A stretch of DNA of 64,000 bases from Hybos culiciformis (lineage: Eukaryota; Arthropoda; Insecta; Diptera; Hybotidae), in contig OZ023273.1 of assembly GCA_964007475.1 (NCBI GenBank), forward strand, positions 130,132,732 to 130,196,731, read 5' to 3'. The notes beneath the pieces were generated by a model. That model ran no database searches and was not told the DNA's origin. It saw nothing but the letters and a program-made list of their open reading frames with translations. Both the position numbers and the translations under genes were made by a program. Below are positions 39,401 to 50,920 of the stretch, piece by piece. Each line of letters starts with the position of its first letter. The stretch's first letter is position 1.

Positions 39401-41070
39401 CAAAAAAAATTCCCGAAAAAAAAAGGAAAAAATTATGACAAAAAGAGAAAAAAAAGAAGAAAAAATCAAAAAGTGCAAGTGTGAACGCATTTAAAAAAGC
39501 CGTCATGAGTAGTGGCTTTTTAGTTGTAGTGTGACTCGAATATAAGTTATTAAGTATTAAATAGTCAAATGTTCTGAATATCACATTCATAAAAAAAAAA
39601 TAGCATATATATATGTAGTTAATGCAAGTTAATGCTCTAAAAAAGATTTAAACGCAGAAATATAACGTTCTGAAGCTCATTTAACTATACTAATTTATTA
39701 TTCTTTGATTAAGAACCGAAATAAACTTACTTTACCTCATAGATTATTATGATATTTAAAAAAATTTATTTAATTTTATTATAAATCATTATTATATATT
39801 TTTGTTAATTAATGTAATATTATAATAATACGTATGTATACACAAAATTTCAGACCTATATGAAGCTTAAATTTTATATGACATTGGCCTTAGCAATCTT
39901 AGTTGGTATAATATTTCATGGATGTGGTGAAGATGCTACTAAAGCTTTATTTAATTATGGGTTCGCATATTCAATAATGTTCTCTTATGTTTATTTGCCT
40001 TTAATGCCGGTTGTAGGTTCATGTAAGTTAAAATATTTCAAATAAATTATTCCAGGTCCTAAATTTATCATTTTCACTTTTAGTTCCAACTGAGTTAAAA
40101 CTTTTGAAGAGGTTTGTAATTATCATAACACTATTTATATTAAAATTTTATTTGCAATTATATATAATGTTTTAGGGAATATTTTAATCAGTGGTATGGT
40201 TTAAAACCATATTATTTTGCAATGATGTTGGTTAAATTGCCATATATGGTATTTTTAGCAATTATTTATTTGTCAATAACATATCTAATGTCCAGTCAAC
40301 CATTAGAAATTGATAGATTTATTAAATTATTTTCAATTGCAATTATAACAGGAATGGTTTCTGATAGTCTGGGAATTATAATTGCTTCCAGATTTAATAT
40401 AGTGGTTTGTAAAATATGTTTTTTGTTAATACTTTTTCAATTAATTTATAAGTGATGATATGCCAATAAATGTTTGATTTGCTGTTTTTTTTTATCCATA
40501 TTTTTTTTCAATTAGTACAAAAAAATTTATAAATTACATATAAAATCACTTCAAATATTGATTTACATAGGATTTCTCAGATTTATTAAGACTCAAAGAC
40601 TTGCAAAAATGAGTTAACAATAAATAATTTTTTTTGTTTAATTTTAGAACGGTCAATTTATTGGTCCTACTACTATAGCCCCATTTATGCTATTAGCTGG
40701 ATATGGATTTGGGTTTGGAATCAAAAATATTTCAATGTTCACAAAAATTGCTATGAATTTAAGTTATTTGCGACATAGCGTTTTGGGTGTAATAGCAGCG
40801 TTATATGGTGGAAATCGTGAAGATACGAAATGTCCTAGCACAGAAATTATGTGTATGTTCAGGAAATCTAAATTTTTATTACGAATAATTGGTTTAGAAA
40901 GTGCAGATTATTTAACAGCACTTTTATCATTAATTGGATTCTATATTGCATTCAGTGTAATTGGTTATTTCATGATAAAAATGAGATTATCGAATGCTTT
41001 TAGTAACTTAGTTATTGTTCAATATATTCAGCAATTCTTTAAAAAGTACTTAAATTTTTCATCTTATTAA
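36461..41070 (+). CDS. ABCG half-transporter, complete (ten exons, 648 aa)
   Basis: A G-family ABC half-transporter, nucleotide-binding domain first. Exons by eye: 36461-36590, 36732-36849, 36919-37108, 37308-37453, 38270-38508, 38834-39108, 39854-40022, 40084-40111, 40176-40404 and 40648-41070; they sum to 649 codons with consistent phase. The start is the first in-frame ATG, before [15 protein letters not shown], the usual ABCG entry strand. Motifs are Walker [11 protein letters not shown]-loop YIMQNEE, signature [10 protein letters not shown] and Walker [13 protein letters not shown]. The D-loop has GLDD where GLDS is usual. The switch region is SIHTPS instead of the usual TIHQPS, with the His kept. 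The last four exons give about six membrane segments and an extracellular loop with a Cys pair (KCPSTEIMC). Several intron positions match those of the ABCG gene at 10.3-14.8 kb, which supports paralogy. It probably acts as a dimer in lipid or xenobiotic export; the substrate is unknown. The intron between the two halves of the PTTGLD motif carries a transposon. Confidence 0.92.
37577..38124. mobile_element. Non-autonomous hAT-type element in an ABCG intron
   Basis: A 548-bp insertion flanked by exact 8-bp duplications CTATATAA (37569-37576 and 38125-38132), the size made by hAT transposases. The right end, CAGGGGTGGCCAGA in reverse complement, and the left end, with TTGGCCAAACTGCGGCTCGC, form degenerate terminal inverted repeats of the CAGGGGTGGCCAAACTGCGG hAT type. 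GCGGCTCT motifs recur near both ends. An internal minus-strand open frame of 83 codons (37822-38073) has no recognisable transposase motif. It lies wholly within the intron 37454-38269, so splicing can remove it. Confidence 0.85.
39178..39535. mobile_element. Possible degraded inverted-repeat element in an ABCG intron
   Basis: Near 39180 GCTGTCACACTTCGGCTTTT faces an inverted relative near 39500-39535 (GGCTTTTTAGTTGTAGTGTGAC), giving imperfect terminal repeats. The interior is an A/purine-rich tract whose reverse strand encodes a meaningless Phe-rich frame. The flanks ATAATAAG and AATATAAG could be a decayed 8-bp duplication, but this is uncertain. Confidence 0.35.
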
Positions 41071-41472
41071 AATCTCCTTAATATTTAAGTTTTTAAGAAA
41101 TATTAGGCATATAAATTAAGTATAGAGAAATCAGGTTTTATTGTTAATTTAATTATCCATATTGATAAATATATTTCATCAAATTTAGGCTTAATCGCTT
41201 AATATATTGTAAGGATATGTAAGGATATGTTATCATACTTTTATTTAGATATTTATTTTTTTATAATTGATATTTTTGGCAAGTTTTGTGCAGTATTTTC
41301 AGCAATAACTCGATTATCATTGTTTATGTGTGGCTGATAAAATTTGCAAATTTCGAAAATCTCATAGTGATAACAGAAGATGGCCAAAATTAAACACATT
41401 GTTATGTAATTTGTTTTATATATGTATAACTGTGACATTTAAATGTAACATTATTAACAATATGATTATAAA

Positions 41473-42362
41473 TAGACTGCGGATCTATACGCAATTGCAT
41501 ATTCGTACAGGAAAAAGAGAAACAGATAAGTACGTTTTGTGTAAAAACATATTATTTGAAACGTATTTGCATATTCGCATATTTTGCATATTTTGCATAT
41601 TTGCATATTTTGCATATCTACGGATATTTTACATGCCTTGTATTTTATCTTGTTTTTTATTTTGTAAATTTAAAAATTAATACTGTTTCATTAGTAGTAA
41701 TAAATATTACAATAGAGTACGGCATAGTACTTCCTACCGAATTCCAAAATAAATGATCAAAAATAATGCACAAAATCAACGATAAAAAAAAGATTTTGCT
41801 GAAAAACATTTACTAAAATGTATTTTCATTAATTTGGTTTTTTAAATTTTGAAGTTTGGTTTCGAAAATTAACAATTTTTGAAAGTGAAAAGTGAAGTAC
41901 TAAATAAAAATCCAGATATTTCAACAATCTTTCAAAAGTACAACAATCTTTTAAATTGTTGTTCTCGAAAGTACGAAAAGTACAGCGATATTTTAGATAT
42001 GCTTCTACCATGTCGAGAGGTCTTTTTCGGCATGCAAATTCGTTTTCAATGACACGCAGCATAAATTCACCGATAATATTGAAAAAAAAATAATTTATTA
42101 CGATTTGAATTATAATTGAATATTTTTATCAATTGAATACACTAATTTTATTGTGAAATAATAAGTATTTTTCACTGATAGTTATTTTTTCTAATGAATT
42201 TTTCTGCATATTTTGTGCATATGAACTTGCATAAATTTTGCATAAAAAATGCATATTTCGATATGTTAACGAAAATCTCTTTTCCAATTTATTAGAAGAC
42301 GATATTGAAAGTATATTCTTATTTTAAACTTAAAATAAAAAATAGTGCAAATCCGCAGTCTT
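41473..42362. mobile_element. 890-bp non-autonomous DNA transposon, 8-bp duplication
   Basis: Exact 8-bp direct repeats ATTATAAA (41465-41472 and 42363-42370) flank an element. Its termini are inverted copies: TAGACTGCGGATCTATACGC on the left, and AAGACTGCGGATTTGCAC on the right read in reverse. Subterminal GCATATTTTGCATATTT motifs are repeated on both sides (about 41565-41620 and 42205-42265). A 77-codon minus-strand frame (41829-42062) has no recognised domain. Length, duplication size and repeats fit a hAT-like non-autonomous element. It lies about 400 bp downstream of the second ABCG gene. Confidence 0.82.
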
Positions 42363-42370
42363 ATTATAAA

Positions 42371-45300
42371 AAAAAGAGGAAGAAATAATTTTTTGTGTTT
42401 TTCAATAATTGACAACATATTTTTTTTTTTAAGATTCAGAATTAGAGATATTTAGTTTTTGAGGGTTTTCTTCAGGTGATCATTAATTTTATAAATAATT
42501 TTTATGATAAATATATAATTAAATTATATTTTAATAAAATAAAATTTTGGTTTTTATTATAGCAAAGAATAAAAGTTTTAGAAACTTACTATAAAACAAA
42601 AATGAAAAGGATCAAGAATCCTCGGCACGTTTTAAATGCAAAAATAAAAGAAATTGAACTGCTAATATAGAGAATATCTTTTATCATAATTTGAATAAGA
42701 CTTTTTTCAATGAATCTTTATGAATCTTCTTAAAATAAATGTTTAAATTGAATTTAACACAAACTATGTTTAATTTCATCGACAATGTTTTCCCTAAGCA
42801 AATATGTTCAGTATATCAATATCAATATCAAAATATTTATATTTTGCATTTATATTTTCATACAGTATCTAACTCTGTATAGTACATTTATACCTACATT
42901 CTATTGAAAATAAATTTTTTTCAATAATAATAGTTAAAAAATCTATTATGTTTTATGATTTCCAATAAAAACTAAATTATGTATCCTCATAGATTCTATA
43001 GATACTATAGATTAAAATTTATTAAATCTTCGCATAATAGTTTTTTTTTTAAATATTAATTTAAAATTTATAGTTTCTTTATATTACAATACAATATATA
43101 AAATTTTATTATTTTTCTTTTCTTGAAAGTAAATTATAATTTTAAATTGAAAGGAGATATTATCTTTTTAATTAACTTCTCTTCATATTATGATCTCATT
43201 TTACCAAAGAATTGACACATACGAATTTTTAATAAAGTTTGTCAAAGTCATAAGTAAAATGGTTATAAATTTTATTTTGTACTAGCTTTTATATGATCTT
43301 TTATTTTTTATTTTTCAAATAGTTAAATATTAAATTTGTTGAGATATTATAAAGAGACATAAATTTTATTGTATTGACGGTTGTTCGTTTGAGAACTAAA
43401 TTTAGTATTGATTTGAAAATTAAGTTTATTTATTTTGTTACACTTCCTGTTTAAGTATAGTGTACTCAAGTTGTAATTTCAAAAACATTTTAATTCTCCT
43501 TTTTCTGTATTTTTCTCAGTAGTTACATTTTTAATTTTAATGTGATTTAAAAGTTCTTAATTTGTGGCTTTTGAAGAACATAAAATGCCTTAAACATTTT
43601 TATAATTCCTATTGGCTTCCAACAAAGTTATCATGAATACAAGGTGTAGTGTACATTCATTTTTCAAACAAATAAAATACTTCGATGTGTTCAATTTTTT
43701 TCAATTGTTCATTTCTATGAAATTCTAATTACTTTCAAATATGCCAAAAACATTGAAGTATATGTATCGACATAATGTAATTTAATTTTTAAATCCTCCG
43801 TAGTTTTTTTTAGCGCATATAAATTCAGGCCAAAATTGGATTCTGTGCGATTATTATTGTAATTATAAAAAAAAAAAGAATTAAATTGTATAAATCTATT
43901 AAACTGTATAAATCTTTATTCAACTTTATTGCAATTTAAATGTAAAATTCAATTTTATTATAGTAAAAAAAAATTTTTTTTTTCATTCTACAAAATTAAT
44001 TGAAGCATCAAACATTTTTCAGAATTTTTTATTTTGAATTGTTATTTATGAATGAATTTTATAATATTATTATATATTTTTTTCTTGGATTCGGATTTCA
44101 TAAATGACATAAAAGCACAATCTTCCATTCAAATAGAATTTTCAAGTGGATGAAAATATTTTTAGGAGCTGAAATTTGTAAATCGTGTGCAAATAAATAA
44201 AAATAGGTTTGTAGAAAATTGTTTAAATATATAAAAAAAAATATATATAAATGAAATAAATGGAAAAATTGAAAAAAAAAAAAAAAACATTTTTCGTTTT
44301 TTTTCTTTATGTTGAAATTTTTGCATTTTTAAATGAAATTTTCAAAATGGATTTATATTTAATCCAAAAAAATTTTTATCACGCACAGGTTTTTTTTTTC
44401 TCAAAACTTAAATGCTCTATAAATTGAAAAGAATGTCCTTGTTCCATTTTATATAAGCTTTAATATGCTACTACGAAAACCATTATGTCCTTTTTTTTTT
44501 AATGTTGCGAAATAAAATTTCTTATGCCAATTATTATTAATTACAATATTGTAGTAAAATTTAAGCATGGTGCTTGCTATAACGTCTACGACAATAATAT
44601 ATAAAAGCAAAACGTCATAATATCTACAGACATTATATCGTTTTTAAAACGTCATAATGTACGAAAGTGTACAAAAATAATATACAAAAATTTATAATAA
44701 TGTATGTAAGGCCCCGATTGTGACTGGAAGCTGAAAACAATTTCAATGAACATGGTAGACGGATAGAGAACGATTGACGGAAAGCGTTTTACATAACTCG
44801 AAATCTTGAAAACGGGCCCCATACTTCATGTATGACTCATAATCTTCTATATTTTTTAACATAAAATAGATAGACTCAGAAACACTATTGAACTTAGCAT
44901 ATTAAAATTATATGGTATATTTAATGGAGTGCAAATTTTAACACGTCTTATATATGCATACAAATAAGTCAATAAAATGAATATACCAGTCAATAAAATC
45001 ATTGAATTAACGAATCAAACATGATGAGAGATTTATATAATTTATTTTCATAAGACAATTTTTGTTAAAAATTCAAATTCCTATTTTTGTGACAAAAAAA
45101 AAATTTTTTTTGAGCCGTGGCACGTAAAAAGATTATCCGAGATCAATATTTTTTTAATAATATAACAGTATCATATCGATTGACGGGTTAATGAAAATAA
45201 AAATTTAAAATAATAGTGTACAACATAATTATTGCAAATGACATCACCCCATCACCCGCATGCTTTTCCATAAGATTGACTATAAAATGATTAAAATTAA

Positions 45301-46139
45301 AAATATAATTAATGTGGTTTTAAGGAATAGAGTAAATAAGTGCCAAGAAAAAAATTTTAAGCATTCGGGTCTGTGCTATAAGAATTAAAAACTTGCAACG
45401 GCTAATTTTTGATAATTTCAATTTTAACACCCTAGTGCTTTTGAATCTTTTCCAGTGGTTTAGTTGAATGTCGCGATTTCTGTATTTTTAATAATTAAAG
45501 TTGTACATTTGATTTAGAATAGTATCTATATGTATTATGCACCATTAAGCAATGGTTATAATACATACATATAAAATGTAAACTAACATTAGATAAATTG
45601 TCGTTAAAAACTTTTTTCTCAGTTCATTTAGAATAAATTTTACAATTGCTGTCCCTATGAAAACTTTTAATTAGTTTTAAGTTATTTTAAAAAAAAAATT
45701 TCTTATTGAAATCGAAAAACTGCAGAAATGTTCATTGATGCATCTTAAATATCTTTTTTATATTTTAAGTTTGATAATAATATTAATTATTTAGTTTATT
45801 CTCTTCAAATTTAGTACAGTGCACGACAAAATAATTTTTATTTAAATAAACTTAATTTTAAATCCTGGTAAATACTCGTATAACTACTAAAAAGAGTCAA
45901 TATTAATCTGGTATATATAAACTTTATTGTTGCAAGTGTTAAGAAAATATACCTAACTTAATAAATAACTATGAGATTCGTAGGATAAGGAACCGTTTAT
46001 TCAACAAGAGCATTATTGAAACAAGTCAAAGAATAAGTTTTAATTTTAACTAACTTGTATGTGTATATTTAATATAATTTTTAACTAACATTATGTTTGC
46101 TTACTGGACTTTTTTCTTTATCACTTTAAGACTTCGTAA
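42371..46139. other. AT-rich intergenic sequence
   Basis: No gene recognised. At about 44706-44822 a less AT-rich 115-bp patch begins GGCCCCGATTGTGA and ends ACGGGCCCCAT. The ends are roughly inverted, so it may be a short MITE. The remainder is A/T homopolymer-rich. Confidence 0.4.
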
Positions 46140-46613
46140 AGCATAAAACTGCACTTTCACATAAATTTTATGTAATAGAAATTTAAAAAGTAGATAGATA
46201 AAATCAAAACTGATTCGAAGGATAGCCAAACAGAGATACAATACCTGTACTCTAAAATGGACGAAGGATGGCTACAATTGTTATAATTGTTTTATTTGAC
46301 CAGTGGGATCGTAAAAAATTAATCGTTTTCATATTGCAATTTTATTAAGTTTATTATAAATATGACTATGAACTATATGCATTTCTTTGGACCATGATAG
46401 TCATATGATAGTATTAAGGTAGAAACAGAATGCGTCATCCGACTTTGTATTATAGTTGGAATAGCCGTTTTGTTAATGAAAAACCTTTTGTATGTATACT
46501 ACAATAATTCGCTAAAGCAATAAATTTTGAGAAACTTTAAGGCTTAAAGTGTACGCCAATACAAGTTTTAGTTTGTCTGTTATGCAACAAGCGGTCTACT
46601 TTTCTACCCGAGA
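46140..46613. repeat. Duplicated segment upstream of OBP-like copy A (matches 57325-57790)
   Basis: This stretch aligns with 57325-57790 over nearly its full length with scattered substitutions and small indels. Shared blocks include ACTGATTCGAAGGATA, TTTCTTTGGACCATGA, AGTATTAAGGTAGAAACAGA and CGCTAAAGCAATAAATT. It marks the upstream part of the tandem duplication that carries the OBP-like genes. Homology is interrupted from about 46614 to 48261 and then resumes. Confidence 0.8.
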
Positions 46614-47087
46614 CGATTATAGGGTACTAAATTTAAATCCGAGACCCCGCCGGTTTTGAAATTTAGTTATATTCCGATAAAATGTTATAGCGTTGGACCC
46701 GAATCGACTATTTGGAAGACTGGATGTGTTAAGGCGCTCATCCGACATTTTGGGTTTCCGGGGAAGGGGCTGGGCTATGTACCAAAATTTTGAAATTTGG
46801 TTTTTTTTAGTGCACAAAATCTGGTTAAAAGTGTTTTGATATTAATATAAATTCGGTACTACTGTGCGTCTAGTTTATAATATAAAAAGAAAACGTGTGA
46901 AATGCATGGTAGGTTCACTTAGAACAAAATTAATTTCAGTTTTCTTAATGTGTTTCACCTTTCAACCACAAGCGGCGCTCTTGTTTGTTTACGTTCTGTT
47001 TTATTGTCAACCCAGCCGGGTGAGCTTTTTTTCTTATTTATTATTTTTTTTGAACTAAAAGCGTTTAGACGTGTAGGTGATTTATTT
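46614..47087. other. Unduplicated GC-richer segment of unknown origin
   Basis: Here copy A's upstream region departs from copy C's. The first 200 bases are distinctly GC-richer (GAGACCCCGCCGG, GGGTTTCCGGGGAAGGGG). On the minus strand they hold a 66-codon frame (46617-46817) that I do not recognise. A further GC-richer patch with GCGGCGCTC lies near 46970. It is probably an old transposon fragment inserted into the duplicated region. Confidence 0.4.
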
Positions 47088-47090
47088 TAA

Positions 47091-47857
47091 TGCTAGAGAT
47101 AGAGTCGACGTAATTCACGCGCGTATGCGCGCGTAAAAAAAATAAAAAAAACCTGTTTTTTTTACCTGTTATGCTCAACGCCGTTCACATGCGAAAAACA
47201 AAAGAGAAAAATGTCATCCAATTTTTATTTTAATTATTATTTTTTCTTTAAAATTTTTTTTAAGTAATTTTAGTTTTTAATTATTATCTTTTAGTTTTTA
47301 ATTATTGTATTTAATAAAATAAAAAAGTTCATAAATATAATTATATTCAAAAATAAAAATTAAATAATTATTTATTACAAATTTATTAAAATTTTTTATG
47401 TTTTATTAAGTTATAAATAAATTAAAAAGCATTATAAAAATATTCTGTTTGTAATATTTTTATAATGATTTGTAATTTATTTATAACTTAATAAAACATA
47501 AAAAATTTTAATAAATTTGCAATAAATAATTATTTATTATTTAATTTTTATTTTTGAATATAATTATATTTATAAACTTTTTTATTTTATTAAATAATTA
47601 TTTGTTTGTAAAAATTTTTTTTTTCTAAATACAACAAAATAAACAACACAATTTTTTTTTCTAATTACAACAAAATAAACAACACAATTATAAACAAATG
47701 ATTTCCACAATGTACGGCGTAAAATACTGGGAAAGTTAAAATATTTCAACTTTTACGCGCGTAAGCTACGTTTTACGTCGTTGCGTATACATTTTCATAC
47801 AATTTGATTTTTTACGTACATACACGCGCGTGAATTACGTCGACTCTATCTCTAGCA
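47091..47857. mobile_element. 767-bp inverted-repeat element with internal long palindrome
   Basis: Termini are perfect inverted copies over about 35 bases, starting TGCTAGAGATAGAGTCGACG and containing ACGCGCGT. TAA flanks both ends (47088-47090 and 47858-47860), consistent with a 3-bp duplication as made by PIF/Harbinger transposases. Inside, about 47305-47600 is a second, nearly perfect A+T-only palindrome centred near 47448, with arms of about 140 bp. No coding capacity, so it is non-autonomous. Confidence 0.82.
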
Positions 47858-48261
47858 TAAGAAAAAATTAATTTGAATTTTGTTAAAAAAAATTATAAAC
47901 CGTATTTTTGAAAAACAATTTTAATTGAAGTTAAATTTTGAACTTATTTTAGAAAAAATTAATAGAATTATAAGTGAGCAAATAGAAAAAAATGCAATAA
48001 TATATTTCAGAAAACATTTTATAAAAACTAAAAAAAAAAGAAAATAAAAAATTTGGTATAAAAATAAATTTATTCATAATCTTCTTTTTTTTCCTGCAAA
48101 TTTGAATTTTAATAATTTTATTTGAAATATTAGAAATAAACTGCCACCTACAAAAATTTTATTTTTTTAGTTCACCTTCCCTCCACAAATCCACCAGGCG
48201 CTGTAGCAGATCTTTTGAGTGGGCTATCTATTACTATATCTTATCTATGGTGAAATGTGAA

Positions 48262-49158
48262 GGTAATTGAAATTTTACTAAGCTAACGCAGTCAGTTGAG
48301 GGAATTAAATCTTCTTCAGACTAAGGTTTTAAATTTAAAAATTAGTATGAACTTTAATAAATTAATTTGGAAAAATTAATGTGGCTTAATTGTAAAATTA
48401 TAAATATAGCAACTTATGAGTGCTTTAAATATATTAAAGCTTAGTAAAGTTATTAATATTGGAAGAGCACTTCAGGGCCAATTTGTAGTAATTTTTGTAA
48501 GATGACATACTTGTAAATCTAGACTAACACGTATTTGTCGAAGTTTTTGGAAACAAATAATATAAAAAAAATAAGGTCCCTTATTGACATTTGTGCATTT
48601 GAAATTTTTTTCAATTGATTATGTGCATAAGTTTAAGTAGCTACCGGAAGTATTAGAATTTTACTAAATTATACATGAATACAAAAAAAAATTATCATGG
48701 ATAATGTGTATATGTATATTTATTATTTAGATTAAAATTAAAAATTTTTATAAGATATGGCATAGGACAGTGCTAGGTTTCCCAATTTTCATTTAGTTAA
48801 GTTTAATAACACGTTGTATACAAAATTTTCTTCAACAAATTTAAAATCCTTGTAGTTTTTTTTATAAATTTAAAACTTACAGAGGAACGAGCTCGGGTCT
48901 GAGCATCTTGCACTATTTTTCTAATTTAACTATTTTTCTAATATAACCTTTTAAAAACTATTCTACTCATACGTTTTGCTATTTCATTAAGATTATATAC
49001 CTAGTTACTCTACTTAGACTCTGTTGTGTTTATGCTGTAATTAATTTTTAGTAATGAATATTTATTAATTACTCATGTAATAAAAATTTATAAAAATCAC
49101 TAAATAAGTTGAAAATCTGAGTGGTCTATTAAAGTTTCGCTATTAAAGTTGTTGAAAA
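48262..49158 (+). promoter_or_regulatory. 5' flank of OBP-like gene A, duplicated upstream of copy C
   Basis: Homologous to about 58215-58996, the flank of copy C. The match is patchy at first and becomes almost perfect from about 48960, where a run of more than 60 bases around TTACTCTACTTAGACTCTGT is shared with only a small indel further on. The promoter of both genes is presumably within the near-identical last 200 bases, but I cannot assign a TATA box or start site. Confidence 0.45.
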
Positions 49159-50263
49159 ATGAAGTTTTTTTTATTTTTTTGCTTGCTCGGATTAATTCAT
49201 TTTTCAAAATCTTCAATTTTTGATATTGACAGTAAGTGTAAATTTGCGTCAATAAATGCCAATAAATGTTTTACTGAAAATGGAATAAGTTAAATTAAAG
49301 AATTAAAATTACAAAATACCGATAAGGAGAAGTTATTTTATTTCTTATTTCGAACCTTCGAAGTTTGGAAAACAAAAAAGGACTGAACTTAAAGCGCTTG
49401 TAAATTAAACGAATGGAAACGAAGATTAAATTTTCGGTCAAATTAAAATATTTAAATCAGATATCAATAAATGACCTAACCTTAAGATTATATATTTGAT
49501 ATTGTTTATATATTTATGACAATGCATTGTATCAAAATTTCAAGGGAAGGGGAGGCATCTCCTATAAAGGATTTATAATAAAAGCTTTGTATTTAAGGGT
49601 TGTGTTTTTTAAACTGTCATTTTTCATATTTTGCAGATAATATAATTCAAAAGTGCTATGGGAACAATAATGAGCTATGTTAGTATTCATTTTCCACTTG
49701 TTTTTTCTTTTTATTTTGAACTTTTGCAACTAATTCTATGTAACTCAAATTTAAATCGATATTATTTTAGTTATGCAAGATCTATCAACAGCCATGAACC
49801 TTGAATTACCTGCATCAGACCAATTTAAATGCACATTGTTTGATGTTTTGAAAACTTACGGAATTGTAATAATTATATTTTATGAAGAAATATGTTGTTT
49901 TATTTTAATTATTTTTCTTTTAATTTCATTAGATAAATGAGAACAATGGCAATTGGGAAATAAATGAAACGCTAGTATTATTTTTAATTGATACTATAAA
50001 TGATGAAGAGCTTGAACAACAACTAAGAGATGCTCTTAACGAATGCAAAAATTCAATGGACAATGAACCTGATGGGTATATATTACTTCTAATCTTTATT
50101 TACTTATTTAATTTTTAAAATTATTTTAAACCTTTTCTTTTTCAGAAATGAAGCTGCATATAATCTTGCAGAATGCTTTGAAAATTATAATTTAGTAATT
50201 CCAGACCTTAAATCATTACTGAATATTTTACTGAAAATGGAATTAGTTAGATTAAAGAAATAA
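49159..50263 (+). CDS. Odorant-binding-protein-like secreted protein, copy A (156 aa)
   Basis: A small secreted PBP/GOBP-type ligand-binding protein, expected to carry hydrophobic molecules in extracellular fluid. Exons by eye: 49159-49231, 49637-49678, 49771-49865, 49933-50075 and 50146-50263, all GT..AG and in phase. Residues 1-17 or so form a signal peptide (MKFFLFFCLLGLIHFS). The mature part fits the six-helix OBP pattern: C31, C59, the KTYGIINENNGNW turn, C108 and AAYNLAEC ending at C128. By alignment from memory the usual third and fifth cysteines are replaced (D63 and N119), leaving four, as in 'Minus-C'-type OBPs but apparently at different positions. The last 13 residues (after SLL) have no counterpart in copy C and derive from sequence that is intronic there. 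A poly-A signal AATAAA lies at 50391. Assignment to the OBP family is likely but rests on pattern, not a database search. Confidence 0.8.
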
Positions 50264-50920
50264 AATTACAAAATACAGATAAGAAGAGGATATTTTCTTT
50301 CTTATTTCGAAGAAAAGGAGGATATTTTCTTTCTTATTTCTTTCTTATTTCGAAACAAAAAAGGAATGAACTTAAAGATCTTTTAAATTAAATAAATGGA
50401 ACCGAACATTAAATTTTCGGTTAAATTACAATACATACTTAAATTAGATATCAATAAATTACCGTGTTATGTAATCTTAAGGTTATATTTGATGTTGATT
50501 GTATATTAATATAATATGTATATTAAGATAGCTAGATAAGAGGTTTTTCAATGATGGCTCAGAAGAATAACATAAAAATAAAATATTATTATTCAACCTT
50601 TCTATGTTTATATTCGATTAAGACTAAGTAATTCCAAGAGTTTTCGAGCAATGTAGTTTTATCATATTTTAATCCTTTACATTAACTTGGTTGATTGATT
50701 GATTGACCCGGAATTTAAGAAGCGAAAATTAATCCATTTTCCGCCATTCGATCGAAATGAAACTTTGCACATCGACTCGTCGGCAACAAATAACAATGCA
50801 TTATAACAAAATTTCAAGTCAATGACGGGTAGAGAAGGAGAGGCCACTATAAAGGATTTATGGAAAAAACTTTGTATTTAAGGGTTGTGTTTTTACATTG
50901 TCATTTTTCATATTTTTCAG
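50222..50920 (+). other. Relic of intron 1 of pseudogene B, directly fused to gene A
   Basis: Starting inside exon 5 of gene A, the sequence matches intron 1 of genes A and C. Shared blocks are TTTTACTGAAAATGGAAT, ACAAAATAC.GATAAG.AG and TCAATAAAT; near the end AAAGGATTTAT and TTGTATTTAAGGGTTGTGTT lead into exon 2. Exon 1 and the 5' flank of copy B are therefore missing, removed by a deletion that joined A's exon 5 to B's intron 1. The middle (about 50520-50780) is unmatched in the other copies. Confidence 0.75.

Noticed and set aside
39198..39590. 130-codon Phe-rich minus-strand frame
   Set aside because: Produced by translating a poly-A/G tract inside an intronic repeat; low complexity, no domain.
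41545..41630. Short regularly spaced GCATATTTT repeats considered as a CRISPR-like array
   Set aside because: Units are about 9-10 bases without distinct spacers, lie in a transposon end, and the genome is eukaryotic.
41556..41756. Repetitive FAYFAYL peptide frame
   Set aside because: Translation of the GCATATTTT tandem motif of a DNA transposon; not a protein.
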